DNA from: Piscicola geometra
Taxonomy: Eukaryota; Annelida; Clitellata; Hirudinida; Piscicolidae
DNA: 64,000 nt
Direction: 5' to 3'
NCBI GenBank assembly: GCA_943735955.1
Contig: OX030965.1
Coordinates: 5,627,503-5,691,502 of the forward strand
This document shows, in pieces, positions 12,362 to 38,905 of this stretch (within the stretch, counting starts at the first letter, position 1; the number at the start of each line of letters is the position of its first letter). Position numbers and translations under genes: made by a program. The notes under the pieces were generated by a model, which saw nothing but the letters and a program-made list of their open reading frames with translations, searched no databases and was not told where the DNA came from.

Positions 12362-12533
12362 ATGAACTCATCAAGAACCCTTATGAGCACAGGCTTGGTG
12401 TTGCTAGCGATGTTCTGTGCAGCTGACGCCTTGAAGTGTTATCATCATTTCGGATGTGATTGGACAGAAAACTCGACTACAATATGCGCAGTAAATCAAA
12501 AGTCTTGCATGATTTATATTGATAAAAGAGAAG
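12362..12533 (+). pseudogene. Exon 1 of a second Ly6-type gene; downstream exons not found
   Basis: The first 24 residues (signal peptide) are identical to the 1449 gene except for synonymous changes, and the 5' flank 'caactccacaacttccatcc' is also shared. The mature part diverges (LKCYHHFGCDWTENSTTICA...) but keeps the first four cysteines. It ends at a GT donor (gaag|gtaaat) in phase 1, as in copy 1. I find no exons equivalent to 1971-2069 or 2242-2414 downstream to 15 kb, and a hAT element interrupts the presumed intron at 12684. It may be a broken gene, or its remaining exons may have diverged beyond recognition. High signal-peptide conservation beside a divergent mature domain is common in such secreted families. 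Confidence 0.6.
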
Positions 12534-12683
12534 GTAAATACTTTTCGTTTTTTGTTTGTAGCGTTTTTTAATTATTAGAAAAATTTGATTTAAACAGTTT
12601 TTGTTGAGCTTCATTATCATCATCACAATAATCATCATCATCATCAGAATCATTATCATCTTCATTTTAATAAACATTATAAG

Positions 12684-13750
12684 TAGAGCTGTTCCACGAT
12701 TAAAAAATTTAATCGCCGTTAATCTTTCGATTAATAATTTTAATCGTGCGTTAATCGTATTTTAACGCAATGTTTTTAGCATATTTGACATTAGTATAAA
12801 TAGGAAGTTACATTTTTTTGGGTTAAAAATGTAATAAAAATTTTATTAAATTTTTTTTTCAAAGTAATCCATATTTTAAAGAAAAAAATCCACAAATGAT
12901 AAAAAATGCAATTGTCACACATCTTTTTTGAGCCAGTTACTCAAGCAAACAAGTTTTTCAACATTCGTTGGATCTAAAAATACTCTTTTCTTGCTAACTA
13001 TGTGTCCTGACAAGCTGAATAGACGTTCACATGGAACTGTACTTGCAGGAGATGACAAGTACTTTCTTTCCAGTTTCGCAATAGTCGGATATGCCCCATC
13101 GTGTTGTTGCCACCAAACAAGAGGACAACTTTCGAAGCCTACCCCAGATTCTTTTCTATAACGTTTAATGATTGACTTTGTCATCATTGAGGTATCTTCA
13201 TCTTCAGAATCTGAAGTTACATATGTTCGTAGTCTTCTTATATTTTCTTTAACTCTTTTATTTTTTAAAATACATTTTAACATTTTAAATCGGGGGTCTA
13301 ATGATGTGGCAATTCTTAACCATTGGATATTCTGTTTATTCATTCTCTGTTCCAAATTGGGAAGATATTTTGTGTGAAACGAATGACATAAGCTGGATCA
13401 TCTTCTGAATTGCATATTTTTTGTGTTAAGTGGCAAATTGCAAGTAACACTATTAAAAATGTCAAGTATTTTTTCACTTTCTAGAAGTTCTGTTGCAAAT
13501 CTTCAAGAAATGATAAGATTTTTGATGAAATGCAATTTTTCCCATTCGTTTGTTGATAGTAATTAGTAGTCTATGTGTTCACTTGCTGACAATGTAACCA
13601 AAACAACAACAAAAACAGTTCATTTTGGATAAGTTTAAATGCGTTAATTTTTTTAAATGCATTAAAATATTTCACGGCGTAAAATGTTTAACGTTCGTTA
13701 ATAAATTAACGTTTTAACCGAAAGCTAACGTAGATTAAAACACAGCTTTA
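12684..13750 (-). mobile_element. Internally deleted hAT transposon with target-site duplication
   Basis: Termini are TAGAGCTGT (left) and, read in reverse, TAAAGCTGT (right). Flanks are attataag and attataaa, an 8-bp duplication with one mismatch, as hAT elements make. On the minus strand, 12915-13355 encodes the end of a ZBED-type hAT transposase: IATSLDPRFKMLKCIL, LVWWQQHDGAYPTIAKL, STVPCERLFSLSGHIVSKKR and the closing NVEKLVCLSNWLKK. The BED finger and catalytic region are missing. At 1,067 bp it is far shorter than autonomous elements (usually 2.5-5 kb), so it depends on another copy. Confidence 0.85.
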
Positions 13751-14014
13751 ATTATAAAAAATTAAGTATCTTGCGATTGCCTTAGTAATTGTGCAATAAT
13801 TGACAGTAAAACTAATCCGCCTATCCTTTAAATTGCTAATTACTTCATTCCACTTGGGACGCCTCTTACCCCTAGCAGGCTCAGGAAAAAGAGAATAGAC
13901 AAAACCATTCAGAAGTGGTTCTGATGGTTTAGCATAAGTCTCTTTAACGAAAACCCTCAAGTCAAACTTCTCATTCATCAACACACCAGCACGCTCACAA
14001 TTCTTTGCTTCCAT
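13748..14014 (-). CDS. Unrecognised 88-codon open frame ending at the hAT edge
   Basis: It starts with ATG at 14014 and reads MEAKNCERAGVLMNEKFD..., with mixed, protein-like composition (GKRRPKWNEVISNLKDRR) unlike the simple-sequence frames around it. The stop codon is formed by the first bases of the hAT terminus (TAA of 'taaagctg'). Removing the hAT insertion would add only about two codons. No family is recognised. It may be an exon of a transposon gene or chance. Confidence 0.25.
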   Translation of the reverse strand: MEAKNCERAGVLMNEKFDLRVFVKETYAKPSEPLLNGFVYSLFPEPARGKRRPKWNEVISNLKDRRISFTVNYCTITKAIARYLIFYN

Positions 14015-15078
14015 GGTCGAGTACGAATATCGTAGTAATCTGTAGAGAAAAAATTTAGTAATTATAATATAAAGTATAATAAAGAATAAAAATCATTATT
14101 TGGAAAGAAGTATATTACTTAATGCATTTAATTATAAACCGAACAGCCAATATCTTAGTGATGCCTATTTGACAAACTAAATCGATTATCCTATTTGTGC
14201 GCGAATCGATAAATACTATTTGACAACTTTGTCAACTAGGCACCTCTTTTGGGAAGTTGCTGCTCTGTCCAGAGATTTGCGAGAGAAGTGAAATTTTCGA
14301 GATCATATCATAGGATAGTTCAAAAATAAGGATTAAAAAAACAAAATCGAGTAACTATTTAAGTTAGTGTGCTATTCACAAAACAAGAAAACTAAAAAAA
14401 GCACTCACTTTCGAAGAATATTTCTCTTAACACATGCATTCTTCCTTATATATAGGCAGTCAAGATTATTCTCGGTTCTTCTATGAACAATTTGATGTAA
14501 CCATATACTATATATACATACGTGATATTTATAAAATGAAGAAAAAGTGAGCACACTCATTTCATGCGCATCGAGAATGGCCAAATACGCGGCCAAGAAT
14601 ATAGCTTAGATTTGTAACGCCAATTCCTTTAAATTTAAAGGGACATGCGACTACCTATTTAAAATGAACCTCAAACATTTAAACGCCGGGGTCAAGCTAA
14701 AGTTAGAAAGAGTCTTAAAAATTTTTTAAAGAAAAACTGCAAATTAATTAATTTTATTTTTCATTTTTTTTAAATAATAAGTTGAATTTATTTTTTTATA
14801 GATTTATTATTTATGAAAAAGCTAGTTTCACAATGCAAAATATTGTTTTTTCTAAACATTAAAAACTTCGCGAATTTTCAAAAAGAATAAAATTCCTTCA
14901 AACTTATCTATAGTTTGATAATTTCAAAACCAATATTTTTATTCTTTGAAAATAAAATAATTACTTTAAAAAATTGTTAGGTTTAAAAATAAAGATTATA
15001 TCATAAAACTCCTATGTAATTGCTCTTTCTGTTTTCTCTCAGATATCTGTTTTTATCTTTTCAGTTGACTAAATCATT

Positions 15079-30171
<15,093 letters not shown>

Positions 30172-30197
30172 ACGAATTTAAAAAAAAATTAATTAAT

Positions 30198-30350
30198 CAA
30201 CTTTTAAACAATTGTTTATAAAAACTTTTAAATAATTGTTTATAAAAACTTTTAAATAATTGTTTATAAAAACTTTTAAATAATTGTTTATAAAAACTTT
30301 TAAATAATTGTTTATAAAAACTTTTAAATAATTGTTTATAAAAACTTTTA
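30198..30350. repeat. 24-bp tandem repeat just 3' of USP19
   Basis: About six copies of 'acttttaaataattgtttat' plus 'aaaa', beginning 27 bases after the USP19 stop, so probably within the 3'UTR. From 30350 to 31260 I see no gene. Confidence 0.85.
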
Positions 30351-31267
30351 AAATAAATTATAATATGCCATATTTCCGGAGTAAAGTCGCACCCGAGTGT
30401 AATATGCATCCCTAAATTTCAAAATTGAAAATGTTTAATTTAATTTTTAAATTTTTTTTATTATATATGAATTTGTATTTTAAAATCTGAGTATTTAACA
30501 AATGTTCCCAAGTACAGGAATTAGATATTCGCTTCTATTACTGCGGAAAATTCGTTAATAGTTTATTTCTTTCCGATTTGGGTTTACATTTTGTGTTGCT
30601 GTTCCTTACTTTTTCTAAAACTGATAAACTTATTGTATTAATACTAATAATAATTTAAAGAATAAATCTTAATAATAATGACAAATGTAGTCACATTACA
30701 AATAATACTCTTGGATACTTATTTATTTATTTTTATTTTCAAATTGTCAGTGGACTACTAGAACAACAAGTTAATTTAGTGCTAGAATCCTGTTATACTG
30801 TCTTCTGATTATCCGATGTTTCAGTCACTCTTATTTAATTAAATTAATATTAGTTTATAATGAATTTCTCAAATATTAAAATTATTTACATTCTCAAATG
30901 ACGTCATTCAAATATGCATTTCCGGACTTGTTTTCATCGACCCGTTACGTCAGCTGCAGTGGAATGATCATTTCTGATTCAATTTCTTGGTAATTTGAGT
31001 CTCATTGCAATTAATAATGCTGTGAACCCTGCAACGTTTGTAGATTTATCAATAAAGATTTGCGGTTCATTTTATTTCCGTCTCACAATTCTATTAAATA
31101 TATTTAAATTGAACAAAATTCGATTAAAACTCAGATTTATTATGGTAAAGCATCTATTTTATTTCTCCGTCTTGGCACACAAATGCACATTAGCATACCG
31201 CGTTAGGGCCTCACACGTGGGTTAGTGTGTAAGTTGCCTTGATCGATTTCCAATGCGAGCCTCGGAT

Positions 31268-31330
31268 TAGGCTATTTATAGCAGCGCCCGTGCAACTTTT
31301 AGTGTGGTCGCGCTGGGCAGTGAATTAAAG
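31268..31330 (+). promoter_or_regulatory. Candidate TATA-type core promoter of the TRIM-type gene
   Basis: A TATTTATA box (about 31272) sits in a locally GC-richer stretch, roughly 400 bases upstream of the ATG at 31700, with no other gene between. The start site about 30 bases downstream is inferred. Confidence 0.3.
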
Positions 31331-31699
31331 GAAAAGTTGCAGATTGTGGGTGGAATAAAATGTATATCTGGATATGATTATCTCGTGATTTTCTCATGGA
31401 TTTTGTGATTTTAAAATGGATTTTAATAGTGAACTGAGTGATGAGTGCGATTTTCATCTGTTAGTTTGGATCGATGCTGACTATTCGCATAGTTCAGGCC
31501 TATATAGTGTTGTGTGTGTTGAGGCGTTAGGAGCAGTTAAGCGATGAAGAACTTTGTAAAGTCATAACAATTTCAAAAGACTTCGAATTTTCATGAATTT
31601 ATATTACATTTGAAACAACTCAAACAAAAAGTTTCAAGCCTAAAGAATCTTTAAGCTCGACCGACCTAGAACATCAAGAGCCCACCAAAGCGATCCAAG

Positions 31700-34600
31700 A
31701 TGATGGAGATGGAGTTTCCGATGTTTGACTTCGACGGCGATTCAGTGTGGACGCTGACCAGATGTCCTCTGTGCAACGACCAGCTGAAGGACCCTCGCAT
31801 CCTTCCCTGCCTCCACTCCTTCTGTCTCGAGTGCCTCTACGACTTCCAGAACAGTGGCGACTCTTCAAAAAGCAGCGAGCAAGTTCCCTCGTCATTCTTC
31901 AACGTCATCGTTCACCGAGTCAAATCAAACCTGACGCCCATGCCGCAGAAGAAGGCAATGAGGAACAAGGCGTCTCCGATAAGAGAAGAGGCGGATCTGA
32001 GTTGTCCCACTTGCCACATCGACGTCAATGTGCCTGAAGGAGGCCTGGAAAACCTCAAGAAGAACATTTTCCTCGAGAAGATGCTCGAAGTGCAGAAGAT
32101 CACAGGTTAGGTGCTGTGATGTTTCCAGATGGTTGTCAGTTGTTAGATGGATTGTTGCATTGCGCCTTACCATAAATCCATCCTAGTTTCATTTTCAATA
32201 TATGCTCAAGAAGTTTGACTTATACGCAGTTTGCACCAAAGGCAATGAGATTCAAATTGATAGTTTCGAAATTTATTTGAAGAACTCTACGACAAACAAA
32301 AAGTTATTCATAAATTTTATAAAATAACCTTTTTTCAACGAATGGTATGATATAGAAATTTATTTAAGAAGAAAGACTTGCTTGGTTTATAGTCTTAAAT
32401 GCTCAAGCAATTATGTGTTTTTATGGTTTGAGAGATTAAAAGATGCTAGTTAGATGTGTTTTTTTGTGTTTTAAAATTTCAAGTTTTTTGTAATTGGATC
32501 GAGAAAATCTTTCTCATTTTTTCCACTACTCACCAATCATTGTTTCTCCTTAAGACTGGATTGGTCACGGGTGAAATGATGCTGATAATGTAAAGCATAA
32601 TGATGTTGATCAAATAAAATAATTATTTTTAAATTTAAATTTTTAGATTTAAATTACTTTCGTGTCTATAGAAGTTGATGCTGAAATATTTAACCTTGGT
32701 TCATAGGACTTTATAGAACATCTTGAAAATCCTCTTTGGATTTTGAACCTTCTTTAGCCAATCAGAGGCGCTTAGGTGGTATCAGACGGTGTGCCGACAT
32801 TTAAACACACGACAGATAATCACGCGACACTTAATCACAGACAATTAATCACAGACACTTAATCACACGTCAGATAAACACAGAGACAGATAATCACACG
32901 ACAGATAAACATATAGACAGATAATCACAGCGACAGATTAACACACGAATTTTAAACACACGACATATAATCACAACAAAATATAACGTTTAAAACTTGA
33001 TAAATAATTGTTTTGTAATAGATCATTACAGGTTTTTTCAAATTGTATTTAATTTTGTATTGTTTTATTCCGATTACTTTATGATTATTTAATATATAAC
33101 AATAAAGTATATTCAAAAAAACAGCTCTTACATTTAAACGAAATAAAGAAATAAAAAGTCAAATAAAGTAATCACTTTCCTTTTACTCATTTCGCTTAAT
33201 TTTTATGTTCTGTGCGATTGGTATTATCGTCTGATTATCTTATTATTCGCGTCTTTGATCCTTATAAAAATTACTATAAACTGAATAAAGTAACGTTTCT
33301 GGATAGAATTATATAAAAATTTAAATTATTCACAAGTATTACAATTTATGACATAAAAAATATATTATTTTTACGATATGGTGACAGAACCATATTCCGC
33401 TACTTTTGGTGTTTCCACAAAGGGACGTCCAACAGTAATATACAGAAATTTTGAGTATGTTAAAGTTCGTGAGAATAAGAATGGAGAAATTTATTGGCGT
33501 TGTAAAATGTATCAGAGTTACAAGTGTAATGCTCATTTGAAGACATTAGGAGATCGAATCTTCAGCAACAAAGATCAAGAACATACTCATCAAGGCAACA
33601 TCTCGACATCACTCGCTCGTCTTGCTGTCGGTCAAATGAAGGAAAAGATGGAAGAAACATCTGCAACACCGGCTGCAGTTGTAGGAATAGTTTCTCGTCA
33701 ACTGGACAATCATGTTCTGCAGGCGTTACCGAAACGAGCAGCCCTCGCTCGAAGTCTTCAACGCCACAGAAAAGCTGCACTGGCAGACAACGACGACGGA
33801 GCATATTTTTCTAATAAAGTTTCAAACTGTATTGCAAGTGGGCAAGTCATTTGAATCCTTTTTTAATTTATCCTTATTTATTCATCTATATATATATTAT
33901 TTTTTTAATCTCAACCTTGTACAGACGGTGAGTTGAAGCTGGACGAAGACGTGGTGAAGTGTGACGTGTGTGGCGACCTGAGCGACGACGCAGACGCCTC
34001 TTCGAACGCCATAAAGTTCTGCGTTGACTGCACTCAGAACCTGTGTCAGAGGTGCTCGGAGTACCACCGACTCCTCAAGAGCACCACCACGCACAGGTCG
34101 AGGGACAGGTGTTGCATCGTGTTGCATCGTGTGCGTGTGCTGTTGTTGTTCATCATGATCGCTGAGTCACCGCTGATCATTCGAGGCAGGCGTACTGCAT
34201 TCGCGATATCATTAGCATTTTAAGTCATTTTTTATTGATTGGTGCACAAGTACCTTCCTATATAACCACTACTGTTTTGCTTCATGATACTTTTTTGCGA
34301 TGGCTTCCAGATTGCTGAACATTGGCTCAGAGCACGAGTTGGTTAAGCGCTTGGAAGTGCTGAAGTGCGCGAAACACCCTGGAGAAAAAATGGAAGTTTA
34401 CTGCAAAACCTGCCAAATTGCTCTTTGCAAAAAGTGTTTTTCTTCCCCCGACCACACCAACCACTCGGGCTGTGGCATCCCAGAAGCAAGCGCCAAGCTG
34501 AAGGAAATCATCAGGGAAAGTATTGACGACTTCTCGTACGACATCTCCAGCATCAGAAAACACCTGAAGGAAGTCGAAGAGGTAGGTGTATTTTGTTCAG

Positions 34601-37600
34601 CTTTAAAGAGTTCATGTGTTTATGCGATAGCATTACAATTGATTAACATTTTTTATTTACGGTTTTTATAAATTATCTAAATACTTATATGCCAAAGGCC
34701 ATGAGAATCCTAAAAACCAAAATTCAACTTTAAAATAAACACGATAATTCCATATATATCCTTATTTAACACTTTCCTAGCCATCTTTTCCCAGCCTCTG
34801 CCTTATTCTCTTTCAACTTCATTAAAATTCCCAAATACTTTTTCCTCTCTCACATTAAGGTCTCAGATCGCTTCACGGCGAACATAGAACACATCGAGAG
34901 TGCAGTGCAGTGCAAGGAGGACGAGATCAGGGCGGTGTTGGCCAGGCATGCCGCCACGCTGAAGAATGAGATTGAGGACCGAAAGAGCACATTCCAGAAG
35001 GAGCTGAAAAGGATAAGAGACGGCTTGACCATGCATCAGAAGATGCTGGAAGACTACTCGAGGTTGGGGCAGGAGGAGTGGAGTCAGAGTCTGAGTTTGG
35101 ATTTATTTTTTATCTCGAATTTTTTAAAATACTTTCTATTTTGAGTTTATTTAAATATTTAATATCTTAAATTATTTGAAATGTTTCTGTTGAAATGTTG
35201 ATCTTTTTAACCCACAGCTACACAAAGACGTTGTTATCGAAGGCGTCAGACGCTGTGCTGGTGTGTTCGAGTTCTGATGTCAGCAAGCGTCTGAAGGAGT
35301 TGAAGAAGATAAGGTGGTGGAGAAAATATCCCTTTATGTAGAGCTGAATGATTTTAAAATATGTTTCATGGAATATATTTATGAATGTAAAAATATATAA
35401 AACCGTTTCGTTTCTCATATCCTAAGATCAATTTTAAACTTGAACATCAAAACACTCTTTTCAACACTCATCCAAACCACATTCTCCCATCCATCAAATC
35501 CTGCTTCCTTCCCGCTAAACTTGATCCCTTCCAACCCAACCTCTTTCCACAGACCAAGTGAACTAACCAGTGAAATAGAGCCGACGTTCGTTGCATCTAA
35601 AGTGGCAACGGAGGCGGTCCTGGGTCGTAAGGTGAGCTTCGCTGGCGGGGTGGGCGCTGGAACGATAAGGAACAAAGTGGCCGCAGAGAACAGCATCAGC
35701 CACGAAGACAACCTCATTGGATTCCTGGAGTTTAAAACCAAGTATTCCAGTGAGTTTTTGTGTTTTTTTGTTTGGTGCGCGGTATATTGGAAGGATTGAG
35801 TGTATGGTTATATGATTGTTATTTTCTTCAATATTAAACATGATTATAATTTTAAAATAATTCAAACCATTTTTTACAAACTAATAAATTAACCAAAATA
35901 ATTCAAAAAACTCATTATAAACATTATTCACAAACACTCGAAAGCAAAATAGAAAACCAATTAACCTCAAACAAAAAACTACCAAAATAACCCCCCTGAA
36001 AAACCCCCAGAGAAGAAGATGGGCTCCTTGACGCTCAGCAAGACCCCCATCCTGGTTTCGTCCAGGAGTTTCAGTGAGTGGACCACGTGCATGGCGGTCG
36101 TTTATGACGACGAAGAACCCTACCTCATGCTCGGAACATATGGCTCCGATGAGATCTCTGTCCTGGTATTTGGGGCGATTTTTTTGGGAATTATTTTATG
36201 TGGTTAAAAAAAAAATTGTCTTTACTTGTTGCTTTTGTTTTTAAAGATTTTTAATGAAAACGAATTATTATTGATTCATGTATGCTTTAATTCAAAAAAA
36301 TCTTTTATAAATTAAATGCTCACATTTTTAAAGTTTTAATTTTTAAAGTTTTTTTCTATTTTGCGTTTATTTTTTTCTATTTTGAACGAGTGCCCGTAGT
36401 TTCGATCGAGGATAACATCTGCTGTCTGTTTGCATCATTATCAACCTCCCAGCGACCTGCACACGATTTCGTCGAGACCTCTTTATGCTTATATATATAT
36501 TATTTAATAAATATCCGTGTTTTTCAATTACAATTAAATTATTTTAATATATATTTTTATGAATTTTTCTGCCTAAAACTGATAGTAATCAATTTGAACA
36601 TATGTCTCGGAGGAATGTTTGAATGTGACATTGAACAATTAAAAATCGATTTCAAACAGACTTTTTAAACTGCACTATAAGGAAGAAAGCTTTAAAAGTT
36701 CATATTATTTATACTTATTTGCAGTTCCTGAATAATGTTCTCTATTAACCTACTAAATACTATACATTTTGTTCAAAGAAACAAAAAATCTTACGAATTT
36801 ATTTCCATTCCATTAACTGAAAAAAACTTCATTTATACCCACTAATGAGCTCAAAGCCCACTTCTCACACCACCATCACCTCTTCCGATCGGAAGCACGC
36901 AAGTGGCGAGAGCGGCAGGAAGCGGAAGAACTCGACCGGAGGTGATGACGCCATGAAGGTGGAGGGCCTGAAGAATGCATACAGCATGACGGTCGTGCAG
37001 GAGTTTCTCTTCATCAGCGAGTGGAACAACGACTCCCTGCACCGAATCACCGTCACGCACAAGGACGCCATCTCACCCTACGTCAAACTCTCGCTCAAGA
37101 CGCAAGAAGGCCTCAACGCTCTCTCGACCACCAGCGACAACAAGCTCCTCATCGTCACGTGTGCCGAGTACGACTCGATCAAGTTCTACAACACCGACGG
37201 CGTTCTCAAGCGCTCGATCCGCCTCGACTCCTCGATCGACAAGCCCTGCGACTGCATCCAACTGAACGACGATGAAGTCTCAGACGTCTTCGCCATTAGT
37301 CAGGTTTGTAACGAGATATAGTTCGCGTAATTTTGTTTTAAATTTTTTAAATAAATAAATGTTCTTTTAATTAGAGTCTTTTTTGGGTAAAAATTCGTTT
37401 GAATTATTTATTTAATTTTGATGTGTTTTATTAGCTTTCATTCCTTCATAGTAAATATATCTAGCTATCAAGTTCATAGTAAGATTTTTTCTAATACACG
37501 TACACAAATTTTGAATCATTAAATATCTCCTAATTCCAAAAACAAATTCTGACTCAAACCACACTATATCATACCACCACCACCACGCAACAGAGTGACG

Positions 37601-38049
37601 GCAACACGAGCGCAGCGACTACGGTGCGGGAAGAAGTTGAGAGATGGGCGGTCAGTCACAGTGGAGATCACATACACAGGGTGATCATCATGGACGGCAC
37701 CGGAAAAATTCTGTTCACATACGGTGGCTTGAAAGGAGGTTCAGGAGGCTCGAACGGGAGTAGGCGGAACTCAGTGCACCAGCATCAGTACCAGGCATCG
37801 CAACACCAGCAACTCAACGGGCCGTACAGGATTTTTGCCGATCTGGTCAACAACCTTTTGTTCATCTCCGACCACTACAACCACCGCATCCTGCTGCTCA
37901 ACTCGCTGAACCTCAAGCCCATCAGAGAACTCATTCCGCCAACCTTCGGTCTCAGCTACCCTCTGGACATCTACTACGACCCCTTCAAGCAACTCATGCA
38001 CGTTGCCGACCTGGACAACAAACGCTTCATCATGTTCAGCTTCGAGTAG
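31700..38049 (+). CDS. TRIM-type RING/B-box/coiled-coil protein with NHL-like C-terminus, 9 exons
   Basis: Exons 31700-32105, 33925-34096, 34311-34581, 34860-35062, 35218-35313, 35553-35749, 36011-36165, 36857-37303, 37594-38049; phases close (800 aa). RING: Cys22-x2-Cys25, CLHSFCLEC (37-45) and CPTC (102-105), with an unusually long ~56-residue loop between the sixth and seventh ligands. Two B-boxes follow: CDVCGD...CVDCTQNLCQRC and CAKHPGEKMEVYCKTCQIAL...H. A coiled coil comes next (exons 3-5), then a segment of unclear fold and a beta-propeller-like C-terminus (NNLLFISDHYNHRILLLN, QLMHVADLDNKRFIMF) as in NHL repeats. The RING predicts E3 ubiquitin ligase activity; substrates are unknown. 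The architecture resembles the TRIM2/3/56/brat-like groups, but I cannot name an ortholog. The acceptor of exon 8 is weak and was chosen by phase. Confidence 0.88.
32790..32975. repeat. Short degenerate repeats ('cacgacagataa'-type)
   Basis: Variants of 'cacacgacagataatcac' repeat about ten times with irregular spacing in TRIM-type intron 1, upstream of the FLYWCH frame. They may be subterminal repeats of an element that carried it. Confidence 0.5.
33378..33854 (+). CDS. FLYWCH-type zinc finger open frame inside TRIM intron 1
   Basis: An uninterrupted 158-codon ATG-to-stop frame. Residues ~15-75 fit the FLYWCH pattern: GRPTVIYRNFEYVKVRE, YWRCKMYQSYKCNAHL and a terminal HTH-type His pair (EHTHQGN). 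FLYWCH domains occur in DNA-binding proteins and at the N-terminus of Mutator-like (MULE) transposases. The remaining ~80 residues (alpha-helical, SLARLAVGQMKEKMEE) are like the segment between FLYWCH and the catalytic core in such transposases, which is absent here. It is on the same strand as the host gene and lies in its 1.8-kb intron. It is most likely a truncated transposon gene, though the intact frame leaves open a domesticated short protein. Confidence 0.6.
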   Translation: MVTEPYSATFGVSTKGRPTVIYRNFEYVKVRENKNGEIYWRCKMYQSYKCNAHLKTLGDRIFSNKDQEHTHQGNISTSLARLAVGQMKEKMEETSATPAAVVGIVSRQLDNHVLQALPKRAALARSLQRHRKAALADNDDGAYFSNKVSNCIASGQVI

Positions 38050-38905
38050 TCCCATTGTTGATTTAAATTGATTTCATAACTATTTATTTTATTTGTTCAG
38101 TTACCATTTTAAAAATATTTTTGTTCTGGATAGTTAAACAATTAAGTTGAATGACAGACTTTTTGAGACGTTATAACTCCTGTTTGGTTACCTAGTGGAA
38201 TGGGATTGAGTTGCCTATTTAGTTTTGCAAAGAAAATTTAAAAAAGCTTTAACCTGCTGAGCACTTTAGTTTTTTTTTATTCTCTTGATTTCATTTAAAA
38301 ATTCGTATAAATTGCTACAGTCGCCTCCAAAGAGACTATTAACTTTTCTACACAACATTTAACGATCACAACAGTATTGCAACACTAAATGTCCATTCGG
38401 CATTCCAACCTTTAACGATGATTTGCGTTCAATTTCATTTTCTTTCTTGAAAGAATCGGGTAATAAGGTTTTCCTATATCGAATTATGAGCTCATTTTAC
38501 ATTGGCAAATTTTCAAAGTTAATTTCAAAATTAAAAGAATGAATATATTCAAATATGATGTATGATTTTATCGACTAACATAATCTCAAACTCCACTGAT
38601 GCTCCTTGTTTTGGACTCTTCATCATTGCATCACGTCAAGTCATTATTTATGGCACCAACATCAATATTTAACCACAAGTTTCAAATGGTTTCGTGATAC
38701 CCTGACCTTTGATGCATTTCTTAAAACATTTCATTGAAGTTTTTTTTTGAAACTTTTGCAATTACCTTTGCAGGCATTTACTTGATTTTCCGTTTTCAAA
38801 TAAAGCGCTGCACATCACTTCTAAAAGTGACGTCACTATTAAAAAAGAAAAAATATTTATTAGAAAAGAAAAAATAATCAGCAATGAATGTAAAATAGCG
38901 GAGCA
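38050..38905. other. Intergenic, no gene seen
   Basis: AT-rich DNA between the TRIM-type stop and the receptor ATG. No repeats, RNA genes or coding signal are recognised. Confidence 0.6.
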
